From the NCBI GenBank assembly GCA_031082285.1, contig JAVHLK010000004.1, positions 76,762 through 112,357 on the forward strand: DNA of 35,596 nucleotides, in the 5' to 3' direction. Source of the stretch: Desulfomonilaceae bacterium (GTDB lineage Bacteria; Desulfobacterota; Desulfomonilia; Desulfomonilales; Desulfomonilaceae). The translations under genes were made by a program, and so were the position numbers. Under the pieces are notes generated by a model, which did no database searches, was not told the origin of the DNA, and saw only the letters and a program-made list of their open reading frames with translations. Shown here in pieces: positions 24,759-32,150 of the stretch (its first letter is position 1; each line of letters begins with the position of its first letter).

Positions 24759-25451
24759 TTATCGGCCTTTTTTCCAGTACGATGCGTCGGGACTCGGAAT
24801 ATGCCTATGATAGTCGAGTATGGCTTCCTTGAAGTCGTCGGAATACTGTATTCGACCTTTGAGCGAATGATCCGCTTCCACGTAGAAGACCTTCGGCCGC
24901 GTTCCCAGCTCGGGCTTTAGTACGGTGGTCCCCACTGAGGCCAGCTCCCGGCGTATCTCCGATGCGGGATCGTCAAGGTCTCCGAAGACAAGTGCGCCGG
25001 TTATGCAGACATCCACGCATGCCGGCTTAAGCCCCGAATCTATGCGTGCCACGCAGAAATCGCATTTATCCGCGGTACTCCGAATCGGGTTGAAGAAACG
25101 TGCGTCGTACGGACACGCTGCGATACACATTCCGCAGCCGATGCACTTGCCGTAGTACATGATCACTATTCCGTCCTCTTCTCGTCGGACCGTGGCCTGC
25201 ACCGGACAGACCTGCACGCAGGGAGCAACATCGCACTGGTTGCAGAGCCGACGAAGAAAGAAGTTGCCCGCGTTGGGGAAAGCCCCTTTTTGAAGCCCTT
25301 TTACCCATGACCGCCAGTATCCGAGCGGGACGTTGTTCTCACTCTTGCAGGCAATAGTGCAGCTGTGGCACCCGATGCAGCGTCGCTGATCGACGAGCAT
25401 TCCCCACCTTTTTGGAGCGGGTTTCTCCGAAGAAGGCTTAGGGTCTTTCAC
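24759..25451 (-). CDS. Four-cluster [4Fe-4S] electron-transfer subunit (PsrB/NrfC/DmsB type)
   Basis: The 230-residue protein has the classic four-cluster ferredoxin pattern: CIGCHSCTIAC, CNQCDVAPCVQVCP, CIGCGMCIAACP and CDFCVARIDSGLKPACVDVC. It passes electrons between the NrfD-type subunit and a catalytic or cytochrome partner. It has no signal peptide; exported family members usually travel with a Tat-bearing partner, here the MopB protein, so a periplasmic location is possible but not shown. It is immediately followed by the NrfD gene and preceded, 86 bases upstream, by the triheme cytochrome gene. Confidence 0.93.
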   Translation of the reverse strand: MKDPKPSSEKPAPKRWGMLVDQRRCIGCHSCTIACKSENNVPLGYWRSWVKGLQKGAFPNAGNFFLRRLCNQCDVAPCVQVCPVQATVRREEDGIVIMYYGKCIGCGMCIAACPYDARFFNPIRSTADKCDFCVARIDSGLKPACVDVCITGALVFGDLDDPASEIRRELASVGTTVLKPELGTRPKVFYVEADHSLKGRIQYSDDFKEAILDYHRHIPSPDASYWKKGR

Positions 25452-25536
25452 GAAATGAACCTTTCATTGTTCGCGGTGCTTATCCATGGACGGAGGCGGA
25501 GCCCGGGAACGAGATATCTGTTCGCTCAGTCCAGAG

Positions 25537-26076
25537 TTACTTGGCCTTGTGACACTCCAGACAACTCATTCGGCTGAACGATTCCTTGCCGTCATGACAG
25601 GTGCCGGTCGCACAGGCGGCACATGCCCTCGGGACCTCATACGTGACGAGTGCGGCCTCGTCCTCTTGAAGACTCCCGTGTACGTACAGAGTCGACGTCT
25701 CGATGCCGATTCGCACCTTCTTGGCGGGCGAATCACGCAACGCGCGCAGCACGTAGGTTCCATAGGTCTGTGTTGCAAAGATCCTGTCATGACAGGTCTT
25801 GCAGTCTTTGTATTTTCCGTCGTCAAACCACATGTGCGTATAGTGACGGAACACCACGGGGCCTGGAGATCCTTTGGCCTCGTACGTGATGCTCCCGCCT
25901 CCGAAGACTCCGGAAAACCCAAGGAAAGCGAACAGGACCCCGGTGCCTACAAGAACCGTCAGAATGATGCCCCATGCTGCGGCCTGTACGCGCCAGTACG
26001 GCGCAGGATCCCGCAGACTGACAATATAGTCCTTGACTGGGGCACGCATTCCGGCCTTTTTGGTGTGCAGAGTCAT
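25537..26076 (-). CDS. Membrane-anchored triheme cytochrome c (c7/c3-like)
   Basis: The start is ATG 26076, preceded by GGAGAAG; it overlaps the end of the flavoprotein gene. The 179-residue product has one N-terminal membrane helix (about residues 35-58, WGIILTVLVGTGVLFAFLG) and a periplasmic domain with three c-heme sites: CKTCH (92-96), an expanded CATGTCH (Cys155-Cys160-His161, CX4CH) and CLECH (172-176). VVFRHYTHMWF supplies distal histidines, as in class III cytochromes. CX4CH is typical of tetraheme c3 relatives in sulfate reducers. It plays the cytochrome role that QrcA has in Qrc, linking the complex to soluble periplasmic cytochromes or accepting electrons from the seven-heme protein. 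Confidence 0.85.
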   Translation of the reverse strand: MTLHTKKAGMRAPVKDYIVSLRDPAPYWRVQAAAWGIILTVLVGTGVLFAFLGFSGVFGGGSITYEAKGSPGPVVFRHYTHMWFDDGKYKDCKTCHDRIFATQTYGTYVLRALRDSPAKKVRIGIETSTLYVHGSLQEDEAALVTYEVPRACAACATGTCHDGKESFSRMSCLECHKAK

Positions 26077-26111
26077 TCTTCTCCAACGGTGTCCGGGCAG
26101 GGAGTTCCGGG

Positions 26112-27791
26112 CTACCTCAAGGTACCCACGTACGTGGTGGTCCATTGCCTCTTGCGGACTTCCGGGTTGCCATAGTCGGGCAGTACCATGGGCGAGACCC
26201 GATCGGTGTCGATTCCCGCCTCTTCCAACTCCTTGTGATATTTCCTGACGTGATCGACCGAGAGTTTTCCCACGTCGCCTCTCTCTCGGGCAAACTTACC
26301 GGCACTTTCTCCCGCAAGCCTGCCGAACACGGTAATATCCAGAAGCGAATTGCCCATGAGCCTGTTTGCTCCGTGCACTCCGCCGCCTACCTCGCCCGCC
26401 GCATAGAAGCCGGGCACTACAGTGGAACCGTCGGACTCGTAGGCGAGTCCCCCGTTCTGATAGTGCAACGTGGGGTAAATAAGCATGGGCACCTTTGAGA
26501 TATCGATCTCGTATCGCTTGAACAGGATGTACTTGGCCGGGAACTCTCTCTCAACGGTTCCTTCACCCTCGAGCAGGTCTATCATGGGCGAGTCCAGCCA
26601 GACCCCGAACTTCCCGGGCTGTCCCGGCACCGGGACTCCTTTGCCTACCTTGGTACACTCGCGAATGATGCTCGCTGATTCGATGTCCCGCGGCTCGCGC
26701 TCGAACACGAATTGCTCGCCGTCTATGTTTACGAGGTTTGCCCCCGCGCCGCGGACCTTCTCCGTGATCAGCAATCCCTCCGCCTGCTCCGGAAATACCG
26801 CACCGGTGGGGTGGTACTGCGTGGCATGGAGGAAACGAACCCCCACACCCAATCGGTACCCCATGACAAGGCCGTCCCCCGTCGCTCCATAGTGATTGGT
26901 GGTCATGAATTTCTGAACATGAAGTCTGCCCGAACCGCCCGTTGCCATCACGACGGCCTTGGCCTTCACCAGGAAATATTCTTCCGTTTCCAGGTTGTAG
27001 AGAACCGCGCCGGAGCACATGCCGTTGTCGTCCATCAGCAATTCCACCGCGGGAGAAAACTCCAACACGCCGATGTCTTTGATTCGGTTACGTGTTTCAT
27101 CTCTCAGGGTTCTCATGATTTCAGCGCCGGTCATGTCCCCTGCATAGTGCATCCGTTTACGGCAGGTTCCGGCTCCGTGCAATGTGAAAAGCTTTCCATC
27201 AGGCCGTTTGTTGAACATGCACCCGAGCTGTTCGAGCCAGCCGATGGCCTTGGGTGCTTCGGTGACCATGGTTTTGACCAGTTCGGGATCGTTTTCGAAA
27301 TGACCTCCGCCCATGACGTCCAGGTAATGGTAATAGGGAGAATCCTTCCATCCCTTGGTAGCGGCTTGCATTCCGCCTTCGGCCATCATGGTGTTTGCGT
27401 CGCCGTGACGGAGTTTGGTTGCGATGATCACCTTGGCCCCCAGCTCCTGGGCGATCAAGGCCGCCGCGGTGCCTGCTCCGCCGCCGCCGATGACCAGAAC
27501 ATCCGTCTCATAGTGGACTTCTTCGAGATGGATCGAGTCGGGGTCCACTCGGCTCCTGGACTCGAATGCATCGGCAAACTCCTGCGCCAGGGCATAACCC
27601 TTGCTCGGGCCGACTCTCAATTCTCTGAGGGCATCGGGTCGAAAATCCGGATGGTACTTCTCAAGCCTGTCCCTCCGTTCGTCCAGCGTGAGGGCTTGAA
27701 ATTCAATCCCGGCCTTTTTCCTCTCCACTCTCGCGGGTCTTGTCTTGTCTACCTTCTTGATAAGTTCCATCAAGTCTGGGGTGTATCCCAT
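26112..27791 (-). CDS. SdhA/FrdA-like FAD flavoprotein
   Basis: The start is ATG 27791 with GGAGGC upstream; 559 residues. The FAD-binding GGGGAGTAAA (102-111) comes after an unusual N-terminal extension of about 90 residues. Fumarate reductase/succinate dehydrogenase landmarks follow: MAEGGMQAA, HYAGDMTGAEIMRTL, TQYHPTG, LLITEKVRGAGANLVN (Arg347 in the catalytic position), HYQNGGL and the C-terminal VHGANRLMGNSLLD. The FAD-linking His of SdhA is Asn133 here (ANTMMAEGG), so FAD is probably bound non-covalently. No signal peptide is present, so it is cytoplasmic. It follows the Fe-S subunit gene. Fumarate reduction or succinate oxidation is the first guess, but related flavoproteins reduce other unsaturated acids. 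Confidence 0.9.
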   Translation of the reverse strand: MGYTPDLMELIKKVDKTRPARVERKKAGIEFQALTLDERRDRLEKYHPDFRPDALRELRVGPSKGYALAQEFADAFESRSRVDPDSIHLEEVHYETDVLVIGGGGAGTAAALIAQELGAKVIIATKLRHGDANTMMAEGGMQAATKGWKDSPYYHYLDVMGGGHFENDPELVKTMVTEAPKAIGWLEQLGCMFNKRPDGKLFTLHGAGTCRKRMHYAGDMTGAEIMRTLRDETRNRIKDIGVLEFSPAVELLMDDNGMCSGAVLYNLETEEYFLVKAKAVVMATGGSGRLHVQKFMTTNHYGATGDGLVMGYRLGVGVRFLHATQYHPTGAVFPEQAEGLLITEKVRGAGANLVNIDGEQFVFEREPRDIESASIIRECTKVGKGVPVPGQPGKFGVWLDSPMIDLLEGEGTVEREFPAKYILFKRYEIDISKVPMLIYPTLHYQNGGLAYESDGSTVVPGFYAAGEVGGGVHGANRLMGNSLLDITVFGRLAGESAGKFARERGDVGKLSVDHVRKYHKELEEAGIDTDRVSPMVLPDYGNPEVRKRQWTTTYVGTLR

Positions 27792-27849
27792 AACTGCCTC
27801 CGGTCTTGCGGAAATCAGCGTGTCTTTCCGGTTTGTGCAGAGGTTTCCT

Positions 27850-28632
27850 CTAGAGAAACTGCTTGATCTCCGGCTCCCACATTTCGTCCGCGGTGTGGGG
27901 TTCCATTTCCCGTTCCACATAGAGCTTACGCAACGTCTCCATGTCCGCAGTCATGAGCTTCTTGAGAGGCTCCTCGTATCGCCCCGATTCTATCCTTTGA
28001 ATCATGTCTTGAAGATGCTCCGCACGGGGCTTGACGTGGCGGCCGGTGATCCGCCGGGTCATGATGCCGATATTGTACTGACCGAGTTCCGCGGGGCATC
28101 GCGACGCGCAGATGCCGCACATGACGCAGGGGAACGACAAATCCGCAGCCTTCTCGATCTCCCCTCTGAGCGCCGCGGATATGTACTCCATGACGGGTAT
28201 GTCCATCGGGCACGATTTGGTGCATGTGTTGCATCCCATGCACTTGGCCAGCTCAGGATAGTATTTCAGCAGGGTTTGTGCGTCGGGCTTCAATTCCTCG
28301 AGATCGTAGACCGCTCTGTTGGCGGGAAAGAAGGGAACCATGGCCAAGTACATGTTGGGCTTTACAATGGTCTGACACGCGAGTCCTACGTGGATCTTCG
28401 CACTGCCCGGCATGCGATACACCGTCGCACACGCGCCGCAAATGCCGCCACGGCAACCGCATCCGCGAATCAGCTGGTAACCCGCGAACTCGAATGCCTT
28501 TTGAATGGTTAAGGTGCTGGGAACATTGTACCTCTTCCCCATGATGAATATGGGAACGAGGTCCGTACGCCCGGCCCCTTCCACCGAAGCCGCTTCGGCC
28601 CCTCGGAGTTCCGCTTGTTCAGCCGTCGACAT
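27850..28632 (-). CDS. SdhB/FrdB-like iron-sulfur subunit
   Basis: In this 260-residue protein, residues 25-95 form a [2Fe-2S] ferredoxin domain with Cys60, Cys65, Cys68 and Cys86 (CRGGICGAC). Residues 125-190 hold two Cys quartets, CMGCNTCTKSC (131-141) and CVMCGICASRC (169-179), so two [4Fe-4S] clusters, where SdhB and FrdB normally have one [4Fe-4S] and one [3Fe-4S]. A charged C-terminal region of about 70 residues follows. It should shuttle electrons between the SdhA-like flavoprotein and a membrane partner. No SdhC/D-type cytochrome b subunit is encoded nearby; the tail-anchored ferredoxin just upstream may take that place. Confidence 0.9.
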   Translation of the reverse strand: MSTAEQAELRGAEAASVEGAGRTDLVPIFIMGKRYNVPSTLTIQKAFEFAGYQLIRGCGCRGGICGACATVYRMPGSAKIHVGLACQTIVKPNMYLAMVPFFPANRAVYDLEELKPDAQTLLKYYPELAKCMGCNTCTKSCPMDIPVMEYISAALRGEIEKAADLSFPCVMCGICASRCPAELGQYNIGIMTRRITGRHVKPRAEHLQDMIQRIESGRYEEPLKKLMTADMETLRKLYVEREMEPHTADEMWEPEIKQFL

Positions 28633-28679
28633 GATCTGAAATCCTTTCTTGGTCCGTGATCACGATGGTTTCTCCAGAG

Positions 28680-29159
28680 TCACCTGGCGATGAAGATGCC
28701 GATCACCACTCCAAGGATGAGAGCTACGATTGCCATGAAATAGTTGTCCAGGGAGGTTATCCTTGGCGCCGGCTCTATGGTTTCGGGTACGACTTCGTCG
28801 ACGATGTAATCCTTGTATGCGGTGTCCACCTGAGGACAGGCCAACACGCATGAGTAGCACTGCTCGCAATCCTCTCCCACGCAGGCTTCAAGCGCGAAAG
28901 AGGTGCGCTGTTCGGTCTTTTCAAACCGAGCGGGGTCCTTTCGAAGCACGGGGCAAGAGTCGATGCAGTTTCCGCACGCAAGACAGCCCTTGTCTCCGGT
29001 GACGTCCGAATCGGGATCGAGTATGTAGAGTCGGTGATACGGCTCCATCCCCTTTGAAAGGAGTCGAAAACGTGCCACCGGCGGCTCCTTTTGGCTGAGT
29101 ATATAGTCCGCAATCTCTTTGTTCGGTTTGTCCTTGGTCTGGTCCCTGGTCGTGGGCAT
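28680..29159 (-). CDS. Tail-anchored two-cluster ferredoxin-like protein
   Basis: This is a 159-residue protein with two [4Fe-4S] motifs, CLACGNCIDSC (59-69) and CEQCYSCVLAC (98-108, with an extra Cys93). A single C-terminal hydrophobic helix (about 139-157, NYFMAIVALILGVVIGIFI) ends two residues before the stop. That is the layout of a tail-anchored protein with the clusters in the cytoplasm. GGAGATAGGGG precedes the ATG. It lies directly upstream of the SdhB-like and SdhA-like genes and probably docks that pair to the membrane and to the quinone-linked parts of the cluster. Tail-anchored proteins are the clients of Get3-type ATPases in eukaryotes; a link to the ArsA-like pair at 12398-14361 is only speculation. 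Confidence 0.85.
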   Translation of the reverse strand: MPTTRDQTKDKPNKEIADYILSQKEPPVARFRLLSKGMEPYHRLYILDPDSDVTGDKGCLACGNCIDSCPVLRKDPARFEKTEQRTSFALEACVGEDCEQCYSCVLACPQVDTAYKDYIVDEVVPETIEPAPRITSLDNYFMAIVALILGVVIGIFIAR

Positions 29160-29333
29160 GCTGCGTACCCCTATCTCCTCGGTTCCGGCACCAATCTTTC
29201 ACGATTGTGACGGCTTCGCCTCTCCGTTCATCGCAGAGATGTCCGCGGGGACGTCCTTGCGACCAACCCGAGGCAATCTCGTTTCGCCGGTATCTCCTAT
29301 TGTATGTGTGAAATCGACCACTTCACACTCCTG
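29160..29333. other. Spacer inside the electron-transfer cluster
   Basis: A 174-base gap between the seven-heme cytochrome gene and the tail-anchored ferredoxin gene, the second-longest gap in the cluster. No gene is seen. It could hold an internal promoter or processing site for the downstream half. Confidence 0.3.
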
Positions 29334-30350
29334 TTATCGTGTCGCGGGGACACGCGCGGCCAACGTCTCCGAAGACGTCCGTTCACGTTGCGTGGACTCG
29401 CGGCCTCGTTGCATCGACCCCCGACGGATGGGATCTTCCGTTGCCACCCCGTACGGCGATCGGCTTTGCTCGCGCGCTTCCCGGGTCATTGCCCCCCCGC
29501 GCTTCTTTCTGTGCTGCTCGAAGTACTCCTTTGTCATGAGTGGGTGGCATTTCGAGCAGTCGTCGAAATTGGTGCCGTCCTGACAGTCCGCCAAGAATAT
29601 CCTTGTCTTGTAATGAATCTTCCCGTTGTGGCATTTGCGGCACGCTTTTTCCGCGGGGAACGCGATCATCCAGCGCGGATTCCGGGCCAGTTCGGTCCAG
29701 GTCTTTGTTCGAGCCTGTGCAAACTCGTCCTCGGGCATGGGAAAGATACGATCCCCGCGATACGCGTGCGATGCCCTGCTGTGACAGGAATCGCACGCAA
29801 GATGGTTCACTTCCGTGTACGTCACGGTCCTGTCCGCTTCCACAGAGTCGGGTTGCTTATACCGCTCGTGACACTTGGCGCACGTATCGTCTCGTGCAAT
29901 CACATGTTTGCGATGATCCATGCGAAGACCGATTTTCTTGAGTTCTCCAGGCAAATCCTTTTGATACACCGTTTGGCGTTTGACCGCGGCCAGGTGACAA
30001 TAGTTGCAGTTCTCCGTCGGGATGCGAGTAGCGCTGAAGATGCCCGTGACTTCGGGTCTTCTTGGATCGATTTGCGGCACCAGATAGGTCACCACATGGA
30101 GCAGGCCTCGCAACTTAGACATGGGGGTATTGGCCGGGCTGCCTTCAATGTGACAATCGGCACACGCGATGAGTTCGTGGGCGAATCCTTTCTTTTCAGC
30201 CTTCAGTTTCCCGGTCATCCAGCGAGCGAAGGATGCCTCTTGAACATGGCATGCCATGCAGGCCGCGCTCTGAACCGAAACCTCCGCCGCAGCCGCGACG
30301 ATCAACAGCACGGCGGCCGCGGCGATTATGTACACGAAACCGCGTCGCAT
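29334..30350 (-). CDS. Seven-heme membrane-anchored cytochrome c, NapC/NrfH-like N-terminus
   Basis: This 338-residue protein has an N-terminal membrane anchor or uncleaved signal (residues 5-24, rich in Ala, Val and Leu). Seven CxxCH heme sites follow, at Cys31, Cys63, Cys115, Cys157, Cys186, Cys237 and Cys265. The early CMACHVQEASFARWM and HELIACADCHI resemble the NapC/NrfH/NirT quinol-dehydrogenase family; NrfH has four hemes, so the protein looks extended by three. It is periplasmic and probably takes electrons from quinol or passes them between complexes. The ATG overlaps the stop of the FMN/Fe-S gene (TGATG), so the two are coupled. The last 50 residues are Arg/Ser-rich without hemes. 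Confidence 0.88.
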   Translation of the reverse strand: MRRGFVYIIAAAAVLLIVAAAAEVSVQSAACMACHVQEASFARWMTGKLKAEKKGFAHELIACADCHIEGSPANTPMSKLRGLLHVVTYLVPQIDPRRPEVTGIFSATRIPTENCNYCHLAAVKRQTVYQKDLPGELKKIGLRMDHRKHVIARDDTCAKCHERYKQPDSVEADRTVTYTEVNHLACDSCHSRASHAYRGDRIFPMPEDEFAQARTKTWTELARNPRWMIAFPAEKACRKCHNGKIHYKTRIFLADCQDGTNFDDCSKCHPLMTKEYFEQHRKKRGGAMTREAREQSRSPYGVATEDPIRRGSMQRGRESTQRERTSSETLAARVPATR

Positions 30351-31378
30351 CAGGCGGTGTCCTCCCGCGCTTCAAGTCGCTCCTGTTGCTTCCGTTTGCG
30401 GGCCGCCTGGAACGCGGCGGATATCACCAGGGGGCCTGAATTGCCGATGGGGCACTTGGCCGCGCATCTACCGCATCCTACACAGTACTTGGACAATTCC
30501 ATTACCCTCTCGTAATCGCCCAGACGTGTAAGCAGCACGAGCCCCATGGGCATCTGAACCCCTTCGACCTCCTTGACGGGACACGCGCCCACACACGAGG
30601 CGCAGTTGTAACAGTTGATGGACCGTCCCGTACCCGGCGTGAGCATGGACTGAAGCGTATATTCAAAGACGATGAAAGCCGCGAACAGGATGGCCAATGC
30701 ATTGAGGGTCACCCTGCCGGGAGCGGTTCCGATGACCGAGCTTAGATAAACTTCTGAAAACACATTGTACCGAGGGAAATCCGGAATGCCTTTGGATAAT
30801 GCGGATTCAACCGCATTGGCGTATCCGGTCAGGGTTTCCGGGGCCCCGCGATACATGCCGGGCTGTTCGGGACGCTCCAGCCTTCCCTTTTCCAGAAGTT
30901 CCTTCTTGTACACGGCCACTTCGTTGTCCCGCACCGAGATGAGATCCGGATATTTCAGCATTTCAATGCCCACGATGCGATGGTTTTTGACCTCCACCCG
31001 CACCTCGATCGGCCCTCTGAAACCCTGACCTCGACCCACGTACGTGCCGTCCGTAACCTGCGAGATTCCATCGCCCCACGGTCTCTTCGTCAGGCGAGCC
31101 TCATCCGTTTCCACGACGTTGACCCGTGCAACTCCGTACCCGACCACGAGCAACGCGAGCACCGCGGCGAGATAAAAGACCTTGGGACTACCGTAGCGCC
31201 GGAAGTCTCTCGTCCACATGACGCCGAGTGTGACGAGCAGGACGCAAAGCAGTATGAACCGGCTCGACGGAAACATCGCGGCCGTCAGCAGCAGGTAGAA
31301 CGTCAGGCGTACGCCTCTCGTATTGACCGCCTCCCAGAGAGTGCCTTTAGGATCTCGATAGAGCCTTGACCACGTCAT
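30350..31378 (-). CDS. NosR/RnfG-like FMN-binding, [4Fe-4S] membrane protein
   Basis: This 342-residue protein has two or three N-terminal membrane helices (about 24-52 and 66-86). An FMN_bind-like domain (108-197) begins DGTYVGRGQGFRGPIEV. The usual flavin attachment motif S-G-A-T-x-T appears as A-P-E-T-L-T (179-184), so the attachment Thr182 is kept but the context is changed. Another helix (224-245) and a C-terminal pair of [4Fe-4S] motifs, CYNCASCVGAC (256-266) and CVGCGRCAAKC (299-309), follow. The layout matches NosR- or CprC-type proteins that move electrons from quinol across the membrane. The Fe-S module is paralogous to that of the upstream 182-residue protein (shared GDYxR spacing). 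The coding regions overlap by 32 bases. Confidence 0.85.
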   Translation of the reverse strand: MTWSRLYRDPKGTLWEAVNTRGVRLTFYLLLTAAMFPSSRFILLCVLLVTLGVMWTRDFRRYGSPKVFYLAAVLALLVVGYGVARVNVVETDEARLTKRPWGDGISQVTDGTYVGRGQGFRGPIEVRVEVKNHRIVGIEMLKYPDLISVRDNEVAVYKKELLEKGRLERPEQPGMYRGAPETLTGYANAVESALSKGIPDFPRYNVFSEVYLSSVIGTAPGRVTLNALAILFAAFIVFEYTLQSMLTPGTGRSINCYNCASCVGACPVKEVEGVQMPMGLVLLTRLGDYERVMELSKYCVGCGRCAAKCPIGNSGPLVISAAFQAARKRKQQERLEAREDTA

Positions 31379-31895
31379 CGATAAATTCCTTACCGATCAA
31401 CCCCTCTGCAAGTCCCTTGTCCAGGGAGCTGCGCGGAATGATTCCCTTTGCCATTGCCTCGCGAGTGTCTTGCTGCATGGTTCCGAACATTTCGGGAAGC
31501 GGGAGATACTGCACGCAATAGCTCTGGCAATTCCCGCATCGTATGCACTTGAGCCCGCCGTTGCGGATGAAACGGTCATAGTCGCCGACGCGTCCGGCCA
31601 CAGCGAGTTCGGCCTGAAACGCAATGCCTACGGGGCAACGGTCTTGAGTGGCGTAGCATGCCCGGCATTCGTAACAATAAATCGTGGCCGCGTTTCCGCG
31701 CAGAACCGGTTTGACCACGGTCGCCAAGAGTGCCCCGACGATCCCGAAAAGCGCCACCCTGTCCAGGTTACGTGTCCAACCGCGATCCTTCAGATTGGTG
31801 AAGAACTGGTACCGGTGGATTCCGGGCAACACCATGGGTTGGGTCGTATCGTCCCTTTTGTGTTTCGTGGTGTCGGGGTTGTCTTTGTCTGCCAT
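31347..31895 (-). CDS. Membrane-bound two-cluster [4Fe-4S] protein
   Basis: The start is ATG 31895 (MADKDN); an in-frame extension upstream has a composition unlike a protein and overlaps the neighbouring gene. The 182 residues have a hydrophilic N-terminus, one helix (about 47-64, VALFGIVGALLATVV) and two cluster motifs, CYECRACYATQDRC (74-87, unusual spacing to the fourth Cys) and CIRCGNCQSYC (117-127). The region between the motifs (GRVGDYDRFIRNG) matches that of the FMN/Fe-S protein encoded next (TRLGDYERVMELS), so these are paralogous modules. Probably an electron-wire partner of the NosR-like protein. Confidence 0.85.
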   Translation of the reverse strand: MADKDNPDTTKHKRDDTTQPMVLPGIHRYQFFTNLKDRGWTRNLDRVALFGIVGALLATVVKPVLRGNAATIYCYECRACYATQDRCPVGIAFQAELAVAGRVGDYDRFIRNGGLKCIRCGNCQSYCVQYLPLPEMFGTMQQDTREAMAKGIIPRSSLDKGLAEGLIGKEFIDDVVKALSRS

Positions 31896-31921
31896 AATCG
31901 TGATGTCCCGTACCGTTCGAC

Positions 31922-32110
31922 CTAATGCGGAAGCATGGCCGACATGAGCAAGCCGGCGATCAGGCCTCCTACCGCTCCCTGGACCAACTCTCTGGGAGAA
32001 TTCATGTCCATGGCGTAGGCAATGATGACGCCTGAGAGAGTTCCCACAAACAGGAATATGAACCATGTCAACAAGAGAGCCTCGATTCCGCGTTCCTGCG
32101 GGCGAAACAC
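31922..32110 (-). CDS. 62-residue membrane protein matching the permease C-terminus
   Basis: This is a small protein with two membrane helices, probably starting at GTG 32110. Its residues 20-62 (GTLSGVIIAYA, then LVQGAVGGLIAGLLMSAM) align with residues 508-550 of the permease encoded directly upstream (GALSGGILAFA, then ILQGIAGGLIAALLIALM). It looks like a detached copy of the permease's terminal hairpin that may pack against it. The ribosome binding site is weak, but homology to the neighbour supports a real gene. Confidence 0.7.
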   Translation of the reverse strand: MFRPQERGIEALLLTWFIFLFVGTLSGVIIAYAMDMNSPRELVQGAVGGLIAGLLMSAMLPH

Positions 32111-32150
32111 GATCGCTTCAACTGTACGCGTGCCATGACGGGTGCTCCCA

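Noticed and set aside
26712-27866. Plus-strand frame of 384 residues opposite the flavoprotein
   Set aside because: It is antisense to a clear SdhA-like gene and matches no family.
29304-30515. Plus-strand frame of 403 residues opposite the seven-heme cytochrome
   Set aside because: It is antisense to a gene with seven CxxCH motifs; its length follows from the codon pattern of that gene.
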